A DNA stretch of 64,000 nucleotides from Chloracidobacterium sp. (GCA_016711345.1 JADJTD010000001.1:1612001-1676000); one strand, 5' to 3'. Positions 44,801-52,697 are shown, counted from the first letter of the stretch. Program-made: numbers and translations. The notes: generated by a model from the sequence alone, not told the origin.

Positions 44801-47590
44801 ACCGCTACCGAAACATTCACTCCGACAGCAACCGCCACGGAGACGTTTACCCCCACAGATACCCCAACTGACACGCCAACAGACACACCGACTGCAACTG
44901 CAACTGAGACATTTACTCCAACGGCGACGGCAACCGAGACATTTACTCCGACTGCAACGGCGACAGAAACGTTTACCCCAACAGCGACAGCCACGGAGAC
45001 ATTTACTCCAACGGCAACCGCAACGGAAACATTTACTCCGACAGCAACTGCCACGGAGACGTTTACTCCGACAGCTACCGCAACTGAGACATTTACTCCA
45101 ACGGCGACGGCAACCGAGACATTCACTCCGACTGCAACTGCGACAGAAACGTTTACCCCAACAGCGACAGCCACGGAGACATTTACTCCAACGGCAACCG
45201 CAACGGAAACATTTACTCCGACAGCAACTGCCACGGAGACGTTTACTCCAACGGCAACCGCTACGGAGACATTTACTCCGACTGCAACGGCGACAGAAAC
45301 GTTTACTCCGACAGCGACAGCTACGGAAACGTTTACTCCAACGGCTACAGCTACGGAAACATTCACTCCGACAGATACGCCAACAGCAACCGCGACGGAG
45401 ACGTTTACACCAACCGCAACCGCAACAGAGACATTCACTCCAACCGATACTCCAACAGCGACCGCTACTGAAACATTCACGCCGACGCCGACTGACACTC
45501 CGACGGATACACCAACTGCAACGGCGACAGAAACATTTACTCCAACCGATACTCCAACGGCGACGGCTACGGAAACATTCACTCCGACAGCAACCGCGAC
45601 CGAAACCTTCACTCCGACTGCAACAGCGACCGAAACCTTCACACCGACAGCTACCGCGACGGAGACATTTACTCCAACGGCGACTGCGACCGAAACTTTC
45701 ACACCGACTGCTACTGCAACGGAAACATTTACTCCAACGGCTACGGAGACATCGACTTCGACTCCGACGGCCACTGAGACATTTACCCCAACAGCAACCG
45801 CTACGGAGACGTTTACTCCAACGAATACGCCTACCGATACACCTACAAATACTCCAACCGCGACTGCAACTGAGACTTTCACTCCGACTGCAACAGCAAC
45901 ACAGACATTTACCCCGACCGATACGCCAACTGCTACCGCTACGGAAACTTTCACTCCGACGCCGACTGACACGCCGACAGATACACCAACAGCAACGGCG
46001 ACAGAGACGTTTACTCCGACTGCAACAGCCACAGAAACGTTCACACCGACAGCTACGGCGACGGAAACGTTTACACCAACCGCAACAGCTACGGAGACAT
46101 TTACTCCGACAGCTACCGCAACCGAGACATTCACTCCGACTGCAACTGCCACGGAGACGTTTACTCCGACAGCTACCGCAACTGAGACATTTACTCCAAC
46201 GGCGACGGCAACCGAGACATTCACTCCGACTGCAACTGCGACAGAGACGTTTACTCCAACGGCAACTGCTACGGAAACGTTTACGCCAACGGCGACAGCC
46301 ACCGAGACGTTTACTCCAACCGCGACAGCCACGGAAACGTTCACGCCAACGGCAACAGCAACGGAGACATTTACTCCAACAGCAACAGCCACGGAAACGT
46401 TCACGCCAACGGCAACAGCAACGGAGACATTTACTCCAACGGCAACTGCGACGGAAACGTTGACTCCAACGCCAACCGCGACGGAGACTTTTACACCAAC
46501 TGCCACCGCAACTGAAACATTTACGCCAACAGCGACGAATACTCCGACAAATACTCCGACGGTGGTTCCAACGAGTACCGCAACAAGTACGCCTACAAAC
46601 ACGCCAACTGCGACGTTTACTCCAACAAGCACGCCAACAGCAACATTTACGCCCACAAATACGCCGACGGTGACAAACACCCCGACAAATACACCTACGG
46701 CGACGAGTACAGCGACAGCAACTGCGACCGCTACTCCGCTCGGATGCCCTCAGTTCTTCGATACGACGGCTGTGCCTAATCTGCCGACTGGATGGATCTC
46801 GATCGCAAACGGCGGGCCGGCTCGATGGGTGACGTCGAATGTTAATTCAGATTCGCCTACAAACAATGCTTTCGCTGCGTCGGCAACCTCGATAGGTACG
46901 ACTGAACTGATCACACCAAGTTATCCGGTCTCACCCAGCAGTCTTCAGTTGACGTTCAGGAATGCGTTTAATCTTGAAGATGCCGGTTCAGCATCACCGA
47001 CGGGATTTGATGGAATGGTCCTCGAGATCAGCATCAACGGAAATCCTTTCCAGGATATTGTTGACGCGGGCGGCAGCTTTGTGACCGGCGGTTATAATAA
47101 GGTCATCAGCAACCAATTTGGCAGCCCTCTAAGCGGACGAGCTGCGTGGAGCGGACTGTCAGGAGGAACCGTGGTTGTGCCCGCCTATATAACGACGACG
47201 GTAAATCTGCCTGCATCTGCCGATGGCCAGACAGTTAAATTAAGATGGCTCGTTGCATCTGACAGCAGCGGTGTCGCTCTCGGCGATCAGGGAGTCCGCA
47301 TAGATTCCGTTATCGGCGCTGCATGCAGCACGACCGCCGCAGGAGCTTCGGTCTCAGGACGTGTTCAGATCGAAACCGGCCAGTCGCTTGTCAACGCAAC
47401 GGTGTCGATCGCCGATGGCGACGGATTCGTGCGAACAACTAGATCAACTTCGTTCGGATACTATAGTTTCGACGGTATTCCGGTCGGACGAAACTATATC
47501 CTTAGAGTGGATTCGCGACACTATAGCTTCAATCCGATGGTTGTTAGTGTCTTTGACAATTTGACTGATGTGGATTTTGTTGGTTGGTAG
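41879..47590 (+). CDS. giant secreted SdrD_B/beta-propeller protein with a long Thr-Pro decapeptide repeat
   Basis: The 1903-residue product starts with a signal peptide (FALLALILFSLFVIAFS). Residues about 64-180 resemble an SdrD B-like domain (ISGRVFQDYNANGTYD). Residues about 190-650 look like a propeller-type region with paired cysteines. A second SdrD B-like domain begins near 655 (IGNRVWRDSNNNGVQDPGENG). Residues about 812-1620 are low-complexity Thr/Pro/Ala/Glu repeats, mostly TATATETFTP, probably an extended, possibly O-glycosylated stalk. After this come a beta-sandwich-like region (CPQFFDTTAVPNLPTGW) and a last 80-residue domain beginning ASVSGRVQIETGQ and containing SFGYYSFDGIPVGRNYIL. 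The protein is probably a cell-surface adhesin or fibre. The order, with the repeat between globular parts, suggests display away from the membrane. Confidence 0.88.
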   Translation: MNPFTLLARYRAFALLALILFSLFVIAFSKDSRSNAQELTFAELMSGFSGTPTPELVDVVLAGTISGRVFQDYNANGTYDTAAGLNSIDVGIGAVTVSAFDSAGVARGTTTTASDGTYSLAATGTGPYRLEFTTLPTGYTPSARSTDSVLGGTATNTGSTVQFVNDLNTTNVNLALTLADEYCQNNPTLVTSRYAQGASNGTYSANAVLYDYPYNSGTTYTDTTVANYDSPLTHSLTTTAATVGTIYSLAYNSSANRLYAASYFKRHSGFGPGADGTLNTSDDPGAIYVVNPANSAVTSIFTLPNATTNNHDTTDYGADNNDTGWNGVGKSSIGGMDIADDNSRLFVMNLQDRSLYALNPTTGASLGNSVSVTTLTLPTPAGSATNCSTGTGNTNKRPFAVKYYRGSVYIGVLCTAETSQNAANLYAYVFQVNPTTLAITSTPVFSTQLNYARGLADPGQAAEWRPWVTTIQADFAYPQPMFTSLEFENGNMILGLRDRTGDSALDAGPDAKRTAGDTIRACGSFGSWTLESNGRCGGTGTAPQGTGQGPGNGEFYHDDDFCTTPNGGNYHDEVSWGSLMFLPGRQHVITTLLDPIDRQISSGATFDGGIRYFNNNTGSAERAYRIYNGLGGVGQPDFGKANGLGGISAMCSAAPIEIGNRVWRDSNNNGVQDPGENGIANITVRLYQGSTLVGTAVTDSNGEYYFVSSTVVDPNTTDNIGQVNGGVLPNTSYQIRLDLPANYTSGNPLSGLILTTANQTSQLGNDDSSDSDAANVLNPTGSPAGTFPVISLTTGGVGANDHTFDTGFGTAPTPTATATSTSTSTPTPSNTPTNTPTSTATATFTPTPTNTSTSTATATFTPTPTATETFTPTATATETFTPTATATETFTPTATATETFTPTATATETFTPTATATETFTPTATATETFTPTATATETFTPTATATETFTPTATATETFTPTATATETFTPTATATETFTPTATATETFTPTDTPTDTPTDTPTATATETFTPTATATETFTPTATATETFTPTATATETFTPTATATETFTPTATATETFTPTATATETFTPTATATETFTPTATATETFTPTATATETFTPTATATETFTPTATATETFTPTATATETFTPTATATETFTPTATATETFTPTATATETFTPTDTPTATATETFTPTATATETFTPTDTPTATATETFTPTPTDTPTDTPTATATETFTPTDTPTATATETFTPTATATETFTPTATATETFTPTATATETFTPTATATETFTPTATATETFTPTATETSTSTPTATETFTPTATATETFTPTNTPTDTPTNTPTATATETFTPTATATQTFTPTDTPTATATETFTPTPTDTPTDTPTATATETFTPTATATETFTPTATATETFTPTATATETFTPTATATETFTPTATATETFTPTATATETFTPTATATETFTPTATATETFTPTATATETFTPTATATETFTPTATATETFTPTATATETFTPTATATETFTPTATATETFTPTATATETLTPTPTATETFTPTATATETFTPTATNTPTNTPTVVPTSTATSTPTNTPTATFTPTSTPTATFTPTNTPTVTNTPTNTPTATSTATATATATPLGCPQFFDTTAVPNLPTGWISIANGGPARWVTSNVNSDSPTNNAFAASATSIGTTELITPSYPVSPSSLQLTFRNAFNLEDAGSASPTGFDGMVLEISINGNPFQDIVDAGGSFVTGGYNKVISNQFGSPLSGRAAWSGLSGGTVVVPAYITTTVNLPASADGQTVKLRWLVASDSSGVALGDQGVRIDSVIGAACSTTAAGASVSGRVQIETGQSLVNATVSIADGDGFVRTTRSTSFGYYSFDGIPVGRNYILRVDSRHYSFNPMVVSVFDNLTDVDFVGW
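44461..46530 (+). repeat. 30-bp (10-codon) coding repeat, roughly 60 units
   Basis: Units encode TATATETFTP with occasional TDTP, TNTP or STP variants. Third codon positions differ freely between units (ACT, ACC, ACA and ACG all occur) while the amino acids hardly vary. Because almost every codon is ACN or GCN, two other frames, including one on the opposite strand, are open for more than 700 codons. Confidence 0.93.
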
Positions 47591-47611
47591 AAATACCGAT
47601 CAAAGACCACT

Positions 47612-47639
47612 AAAGGCGGCTTTCGAGCCGCCTTTTTTT
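47612..47639 (+). terminator. rho-independent terminator, probably bidirectional
   Basis: The stem AAAGGCGGCT/AGCCGCCTTT closes a TTCG tetraloop and is followed by a T-run. It lies between the convergent ends of the giant repeat gene and the UPF0016 gene; A residues on the other side give a shorter T-run for the minus strand. Confidence 0.9.
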
Positions 47640-47647
47640 GCGCATTT

Positions 47648-47920
47648 TTACATCTTGCCTAAAAGCATCAGCACTCCGATGATGATAAATGCCGCCGCGA
47701 CGATCCGCTGAAGCCACTCGGTCGGAACATATTCGCTCAAAACCCCTCCGAGCAGCACACCCAAAAGAGTAACGGTTATAAGTGCAAGGCTCGCGCCGAG
47801 AAACACGGATATTTTGGATTCCGTGCTCGCCGTCATTGTGATCACGGCAAGCTGCGTCTTGTCGCCAAGCTCTGCCAAAAATAATGTTAAGAAAGCCGTT
47901 CCAAATATTTTCCAATCCAT
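47648..47920 (-). CDS. half-size UPF0016/GDT1-family cation transporter
   Basis: From ATG 47920 (MDWKIFGTAF) the product is 90 residues. The frame is open upstream, but only through inverted-repeat DNA. The family signature E-L-G-D-K-T-Q occurs in LAELGDKTQLAV near residue 17, followed by two further hydrophobic helices (LGASLALITVTLLGVLLGGVL and VAAAFIIIGVLMLLG). Members of this family export manganese or calcium ions. Typical bacterial members have two such repeats in about 190 residues; this protein has only one and would have to dimerise. The second half was not found next to it. Confidence 0.85.
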   Translation of the reverse strand: MDWKIFGTAFLTLFLAELGDKTQLAVITMTASTESKISVFLGASLALITVTLLGVLLGGVLSEYVPTEWLQRIVAAAFIIIGVLMLLGKM

Positions 47921-47922
47921 AA

Positions 47923-48038
47923 GTCGAGTCCGCAGTCTAGAGTAGTGAGTCTTACGTCTAATGTTGACAGTTTCGACGTAAGACTTCAAAATCAAAACGC
48001 GCAGACTCACGACTTCAGACTCACAACTCAAGACTCGA
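47923..48038. repeat. large imperfect inverted-repeat element between divergent transporter genes
   Basis: A perfect 11-bp stem, AGTCTTACGTC (47948-47958) and GACGTAAGACT (47975-47985), is nested inside looser outer arms in which TCGAGTC near 47924 faces GACTCGA near 48038. The right side contains repeated GACTCACGACTTCAGACTCA-type words. The element occupies the whole gap, so promoters for both genes must lie inside it. Confidence 0.7.
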
Positions 48039-48041
48039 ATT

Positions 48042-49844
48042 ATGGCAAATTCTCTATTTCGCAAAAAGTCTATCGCTCAGATACAGGCCGACGCGGCCGC
48101 AGGATTGTCGGACCATTTAGGCGATGTCGGCAGCGGTACCGAAGGCACGGCGACGCTCCGCCGATCGCTTGGCGTGTTTGATCTGACATTGATGGGAATT
48201 GCCGCGATCATTGGAGCGGGAATTTTTGCAATGGTCGGTAAGGCATCGTATAACGGCGGCCCGGCTGTAGCTTTGTTGTTTGTATTTACAGCCACCGCAT
48301 GTGCGTTCTCTGCACTTTGCTACGCAGAGTTTGCCTCGCGAATTCCGGTCGCGGGTTCGGCATATACATACGCTTATGCATCAATGGGCGAGCTTATCGC
48401 GTGGATCATCGGCTGGGACCTTATCGTAGAATACGCTATCGGCAACATCGCGGTCGCGATTTCGTGGAGCGATTATTTTACGGGCTGGTTAAAGGGATAT
48501 GGTATCAACATTCCGCTGCATTTCACGATGGATTTTGTCACCGCGAGCCGTGGCTATAATGCCGTACAAGATGCAATTGCAGGAGGAGCAACGGTCGATG
48601 TTTTAACAAAAGCGTGTGACGCTAAGGACGCCGTTGTCAACTGCGGACAGGTCGATGGATATTTGGCGTGGCTCAATTCGCCGCACATCGGCTCGATACC
48701 GATTGTTGCCGACATTCCGGCGCTCGGCATCGTGGTTGTAATTACGACATTAGTCTATATCGGAATTCGCGAGTCGAAATTTGCGTCAAATATAATGACG
48801 TGCCTAAAGATCGGAATCATTCTGCTCGTGATTTTTCTCGGCCTCAATTACGTTAATCCTTCAAACTGGTCGCCATTTGCTCCGAACGGCATAGAAGGAG
48901 TGCTGAAGGGCGTTTCAGCAGTCTTTTTTGCGTACATCGGTTTTGACGCATTGTCCACGACCGCCGAAGAGTGTAAGAATCCTCAACGCGATCTGCCGAT
49001 AGCGATGATCTTGTCGCTGGTGATCTGTACTGTTCTTTATATAGCGATCGCGCTGGTTCTGACGGGAATGGTCAGCTACACAAAGCTCGACGTCGGCGAT
49101 CCGCTTGCGTTTGTTTTCGGCCCGGAAGGTGCGAATATGCCGTGGGTTGCGGGAATTATTGCCATAAGTGCAGTGATCGCTTTGGCAACAGTATTTCTGG
49201 TTTTCCAGATCGGCCAGCCGCGTTTGTGGATGGCGATGAGCCGCGACGGACTGCTGCCGAAAGTATTTTCTTCGATTCACCCAAAATTCAAAACTCCATG
49301 GTTTGCAACCATAATTACAGGCATCGTAGTAGCAATTCCCGCGTTATTTATGAACCTGACCGAGGTAACGGACCTAGCAAGCATCGGCACACTGTTTGCG
49401 TTTGTCGTAGTTTGTGCAGGCGTCTTGTTTAAAGATAAAGAGTTTAAGGAAAGTGGAACCAGGTTTGTGCCGTACTTCAATTCACAGTTCAGCTTACCGG
49501 TAATATTGATCGCAGTTTTTGCGGTAATTTATTATTTTAATCCGACTTTCATGAGCGATTTTCTAACACTGACTCCCGAGAAAGGAGAGTCATTGTTAGC
49601 GGCATTTTCTCATAAAATTCCGCTCTTGATCTTTTATTTAACTGCTCTTGTCCTTGTATTTCTAAGTTTGACCAAAAAGCTGTCGCTGATACCGATCTTG
49701 GGATTACTTTCGTGTCTTTACCTCATGACCGAACTCGGTGTGACAAACTGGCTGAGGTTCGGGATCTGGCTGATCGTTGGACTCCTTGTTTATGCATTCT
49801 ACGGCTACAAAAACAGCCATCTCAGCCGTGTTGCTCAAACATAA
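48042..49844 (+). CDS. APC-family amino acid permease (cationic amino acid transporter type)
   Basis: The 600-residue protein has about 14 membrane spans. The first span carries the unwound substrate-binding motif GIAAIIGAGIFAMVG of APC transporters, followed by CYAEFASRIPVAGSAYTYAYASMGEL, typical of the CAT (cationic amino acid transporter) subfamily. FFAYIGFDALSTTAEE near residue 290-310 is the conserved sixth-span region. A loop of about 60 residues with two cysteines (ACDAKDAVVNCGQ) faces outward. It is predicted to import amino acids by proton symport or exchange; the substrate is not certain. The start ATG follows the inverted-repeat element by 3 bases. Confidence 0.9.
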   Translation: MANSLFRKKSIAQIQADAAAGLSDHLGDVGSGTEGTATLRRSLGVFDLTLMGIAAIIGAGIFAMVGKASYNGGPAVALLFVFTATACAFSALCYAEFASRIPVAGSAYTYAYASMGELIAWIIGWDLIVEYAIGNIAVAISWSDYFTGWLKGYGINIPLHFTMDFVTASRGYNAVQDAIAGGATVDVLTKACDAKDAVVNCGQVDGYLAWLNSPHIGSIPIVADIPALGIVVVITTLVYIGIRESKFASNIMTCLKIGIILLVIFLGLNYVNPSNWSPFAPNGIEGVLKGVSAVFFAYIGFDALSTTAEECKNPQRDLPIAMILSLVICTVLYIAIALVLTGMVSYTKLDVGDPLAFVFGPEGANMPWVAGIIAISAVIALATVFLVFQIGQPRLWMAMSRDGLLPKVFSSIHPKFKTPWFATIITGIVVAIPALFMNLTEVTDLASIGTLFAFVVVCAGVLFKDKEFKESGTRFVPYFNSQFSLPVILIAVFAVIYYFNPTFMSDFLTLTPEKGESLLAAFSHKIPLLIFYLTALVLVFLSLTKKLSLIPILGLLSCLYLMTELGVTNWLRFGIWLIVGLLVYAFYGYKNSHLSRVAQT

Positions 49845-49947
49845 AAAACTTTAAAAGTATCTTTACAATTTTGCCCGAACCAAACTTGATCAAAGAGCGT
49901 CTTAACATATGGACAGATCCAAATATCGATTTTTAGGAGCAATAATT

Positions 49948-50502
49948 ATGAAAAAGAATTTTATGTTGGCAGCGTTTCTTTCGCTGTTCGTTGCGTTATC
50001 GGCCTCGGCACAGGATAAGGCAGCGAATTTTTCGGGCACATGGACACTCGATGTCAGCAAATCGAAAATGAGCGACCGCATGCCGATCGAGTCACAGACT
50101 TTGACCGTCACTCAAACGGACAAAGACATCAAGATCGAAACGGCGACCAAACGTCCGCCTCCGCCGACAGACGCACCGCAAGGCGGGCAAATGGGCGGAC
50201 GTAAGCCAGGCAGTGCGATGGGCGACGGAACGAAAACTTACAGTTTGGACGGCAAGGAAGCCAAAACAGACGTTGAAGGGCCGATGGGCTCAATGCCTGA
50301 GATTACAAAAGCAAAAATAGAAAGCGGTAAACTGAAACTATCGAATTCACGCAGTTTTAGCGGACCAATGGGCGAAGTGACGATGACATCCAAGGAAACG
50401 TGGGAGCTGTCATCCGACGGCAACACTTTGACAGTCAACTCGGAGCGAAGCACGCCGAGAGGCAGCGAATCTTCAACAAAGGTTTTTACTAAGAAATCGT
50501 AA
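49948..50502 (+). CDS. small secreted protein, lipocalin-like strand pattern, function unknown
   Basis: From ATG 49948, with TTAGGAGC ahead, the product is 184 residues. A signal peptide (MKKNFMLAAFLSLFVALSASA) is cut after ASAQ. The mature protein begins FSGTWTLDVSKSKM, a motif common in secreted acidobacterial proteins, and has alternating beta-strand-like segments (ESQTLTVTQTDKDIKIETAT, TKTYSLDGKE, KLKLSNSRSF, TMTSKETWELSSDGNTLTV). A Pro/Gly-rich loop (RPPPPTDAPQGGQMGG) interrupts them. Ligand binding is plausible but not shown. It is followed by a strong terminator. Confidence 0.75.
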   Translation: MKKNFMLAAFLSLFVALSASAQDKAANFSGTWTLDVSKSKMSDRMPIESQTLTVTQTDKDIKIETATKRPPPPTDAPQGGQMGGRKPGSAMGDGTKTYSLDGKEAKTDVEGPMGSMPEITKAKIESGKLKLSNSRSFSGPMGEVTMTSKETWELSSDGNTLTVNSERSTPRGSESSTKVFTKKS

Positions 50503-50525
50503 ACTTTTAGCCAGATCCTCGTTTT

Positions 50526-50551
50526 AAGGCTGCCTGCAAGGGCAGCCTTTT
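50526..50551 (+). terminator. rho-independent terminator
   Basis: AAGGCTGCC pairs perfectly with GGCAGCCTT around a six-base loop, followed by TTTTCT. It lies 23 bases after the stop of the secreted protein gene. Confidence 0.88.
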
Positions 50552-50896
50552 CTAATGCAGAGGATGTAAATAATGATAAAAATGCCGGATGTCATCGACG
50601 ACGATGTGAATAGAAGACGAGAAACACAGGCTAGCGCCGAACAGTGCTGATACCAAGCTAAATACATTATCCGCAGTGATTTAGCGGAAATCGCCTCAAA
50701 AAGGCCATCGGAACACCCCCAAAAAGCCATCTTAGACTCCTAAAAAGCCATCGCAGACCCCCAAAAAGCCATCAGGAAAATCGTAAATCTTTAATGCCTG
50801 ATACCCGCCATCATCGTTTTGCGGACACGTGATCATCACAGCTTGATGACGCCCTTCATCCCGCCCATCAACCCGGCAAATTACATTGACGGAAAC
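50552..50896. other. non-coding stretch before the convergent DHH gene
   Basis: About 345 bases with no supportable gene apart from tandem repeat locus B. A small inverted repeat, TCCGC-AGTGATTTA-GCGGA, lies at 50669-50687 just before the array. The last 110 bases contain a partly symmetric segment (GTGATCATCACAGCTTGATG). Nothing resembling a tRNA or a known RNA family was seen. Confidence 0.6.
50698..50783. repeat. 21-bp tandem repeat, locus B (four units)
   Basis: Units begin AAAAAGCCATC (first unit AAAAAGGCCATC) at 50698, 50721, 50742 and 50763. The variable part is close to GCAGACCCCC. The unit is the same as in the array at 20123-20208 and has the same orientation. Confidence 0.8.
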
Positions 50897-51856
50897 TTAT
50901 TCGTCAAATTGTAATTCTTCGATGATCTCAGCCATATATTTTTTGCCGAGGTCGAGTTCGTCGGGTTTCAGTGAAACTGCGCCGACAACGGCGTGGCCGC
51001 CGCCGCCGTAGCGTTCGCAGATCTCGGCGATATTGTGAGTACGCGGACGCGGCGACCAAGGGTTTGAGCCGACTGATATTTTCGTGCGGAACTCGCTTTG
51101 GGTTAGAGCGACATTGTAGGTCGTTTCGGGATAAAAATAATACGGTATGAATTTGTTGTAACCATCGATGTCCGTGTCGGTCAGATCAAAACGAACAACG
51201 CCGCGTTCGTATTGGGCATGTTCCTTGATCAGATTTACCGTGTTCCAATGGCGTTCGAGGATCGGCGTGAGCTTTGCCTGTATTTCCTCGCTTTCCACGA
51301 TCTCGTCTAGTGATCTTTCAGTCAGATATCTGATTACCTGTTCGACAAATGCCGGATCTTTTTCACCTTCGATGACCTGCATTAGTTTCAAAGCAGAAGA
51401 ACGCAGCTCGACGCATTGTGCGGGCGATTCGTAAAGAGCACCGTCGATAATGTGTGCCCACTCGATAAGCTCGGCAAGCGATTCGTCCTCGAAATCAAAT
51501 TTTTCTTTTGCTATGCGAGCTATGAACTCAGCGCATGATTTACTTGTCGTATCAAGAAATTTTTTGCCCGAGGTATCGGCAAGAAAATGCTCTTGGTCCG
51601 ACGGCGAAAGAAAAGCCGATTGATGATGGTCAAACCACCATGTCAGCCGTTCGTCCGGGCAGTATTTAAAATCGACGATCGCATTATCGTCACCGTCAAA
51701 CTGATCGCGGTCAAACGCATTTCCGGCGCGATGCATAGTCGGTGTGTAGGCGATCTCGGCATTCTCATCGACTTTCGCACGATAAAATTTGCTGAATATA
51801 GCTGCCGATGCCGCGCCGTCAAAACAGTTGCCGTGATAAAGTATCCTAAGTTTCAT
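50897..51856 (-). CDS. DHH-family phosphoesterase
   Basis: From ATG 51856 the product is 319 residues beginning MKLRILYHGNCFDGAASAAI, a motif of DHH phosphoesterases in which the Asp binds metal. DNAIVDFKYCPDERLTWWFDHHQS follows and contains the DHH-type triplet that gives the superfamily its name. GGGGHAVVGAVSL near the C-terminus is the glycine-rich DHHA1-like motif that binds the phosphate or nucleic-acid end. Related enzymes cleave oligonucleotides, pAp or cyclic dinucleotides; the substrate here cannot be fixed. The frame is open 22 codons upstream, but that part runs through a palindromic repeat element and lacks family features. Confidence 0.87.
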   Translation of the reverse strand: MKLRILYHGNCFDGAASAAIFSKFYRAKVDENAEIAYTPTMHRAGNAFDRDQFDGDDNAIVDFKYCPDERLTWWFDHHQSAFLSPSDQEHFLADTSGKKFLDTTSKSCAEFIARIAKEKFDFEDESLAELIEWAHIIDGALYESPAQCVELRSSALKLMQVIEGEKDPAFVEQVIRYLTERSLDEIVESEEIQAKLTPILERHWNTVNLIKEHAQYERGVVRFDLTDTDIDGYNKFIPYYFYPETTYNVALTQSEFRTKISVGSNPWSPRPRTHNIAEICERYGGGGHAVVGAVSLKPDELDLGKKYMAEIIEELQFDE

Positions 51857-51865
51857 AAGTATTGA

Positions 51866-51908
51866 TAGCCCGCACATGTCTTTAGATCCCTTACTTACGT
51901 GCGGGCTA
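51866..51908. repeat. palindromic element, short copy (GCCCGCAC family)
   Basis: TAGCCCGCACATG and TACGTGCGGGCTA are inverted copies with one mismatch. The right side, CCCTTACTTACGTGCGGGCT, is identical over 20 bases to part of the element at 56252-56328. The left arm lacks the AAGGGCG part, so this copy looks truncated. Confidence 0.8.
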
Positions 51909-51969
51909 CTGACACGGCGCAAAACATATTAGGCTAGAGGACGCCGGGCTTCGCGTCAAGGAAACATAA

Positions 51970-52416
51970 ATGAATATCAGAATCGCAACAACAAACGATA
52001 TCGGCTCACTGGTCGAATTTAACAGGGCAATGGCCCTTGAAACCGAAGGGAAACGCCTGGATACGGAGATTGTCCGACCGGCGGTTGAGAGCATATTTGA
52101 GGATAAGGCAAAAGGATTCTATGTTGTTGCTGACGAGGATGGCGAGATAGCCGGAGCTCTACTCGTGACGTATGAATGGAGCGATTGGCGAAACGCATGG
52201 TGGTGGTGGGTTCAAAGCGTTTACATTCGCCCCGAAGCCCGCGGAAAGCGAATTTACAGCCTACTTTACGATTTCGTAAAGACACATGCCGCGGCGACAG
52301 GGAATGTTTACGGCATCCGGCTCTACGTTGAAAATGAAAACACGCACGCCCAACGCGTCTATGAAAAATTGGGCATGAAGCAGTCGCCATACAAGATGTA
52401 TGACGAGGTATTATGA
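51970..52416 (+). CDS. GNAT-family N-acetyltransferase
   Basis: The 148-residue protein is a GCN5-related acetyltransferase. It starts MNIRIATTNDIGSLVEF, has the core strand GEIAGALLVTYEW, and the acetyl-CoA binding motif A VYIRPEARGKRIYSLLYDF near residue 88 (R-x2-G-x-G/K type). YGIRLYVENENTHAQRVYEKLGM is the conserved motif B region. It transfers an acetyl group to an amine; the acceptor is unknown. Its stop overlaps the start of the next gene as ATGA, which suggests co-translation with the small hypothetical protein. Confidence 0.9.
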   Translation: MNIRIATTNDIGSLVEFNRAMALETEGKRLDTEIVRPAVESIFEDKAKGFYVVADEDGEIAGALLVTYEWSDWRNAWWWWVQSVYIRPEARGKRIYSLLYDFVKTHAAATGNVYGIRLYVENENTHAQRVYEKLGMKQSPYKMYDEVL

Positions 52417-52697
52417 CCAAGATAAGCGAAGCCGAGTTCGCACGCATCTGCGAAGGAATAGCTGAAGATCGCGAAAGCATAATAAAGCACAACCCGATCG
52501 GCACGGACGAAGAAGTACTGCTCTGGATGCTATTAAGCTGCTTGATAACCTATTTGAGCCTTACCGAAATCGAAACGCCTTGCTTTACCGGCAAGCCAGA
52601 TGCAAAAACTTATCGCGATGCAATTATTTTTGTACTAAACGAACGTCGCTTTGACGATTTTGATCCGGTTCAATATTTAGACCACATAGAAACATAG
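52413..52697 (+). CDS. small cytoplasmic protein of unknown function
   Basis: The 94-residue product begins at the ATG overlapping the GNAT stop. It is acidic and mostly helical in character, with a hydrophobic centre (VLLWMLLSCLITYLSL) and a C-terminal YRDAIIFVLNERRFDDFDPVQYLDHIET. No domain was recognised. The last five codons lie inside an inverted-repeat element, so the present stop may have been set by insertion of that element. The overlap with the GNAT gene suggests that the two proteins work together. Confidence 0.72.
   Translation: MTKISEAEFARICEGIAEDRESIIKHNPIGTDEEVLLWMLLSCLITYLSLTEIETPCFTGKPDAKTYRDAIIFVLNERRFDDFDPVQYLDHIET

Noticed and set aside
44262..46463. 733-codon Arg/Leu/Gln-rich plus-strand frame
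   Set aside because: It is the shifted frame of the same repeat, and its composition is unlike that of any real protein.
44281..46680. 799-codon antisense frame of VSVAVAVGVN repeats
   Set aside because: It exists only because the sense repeat uses ACN and GCN codons; there is no plausible start region, signal peptide or promoter.
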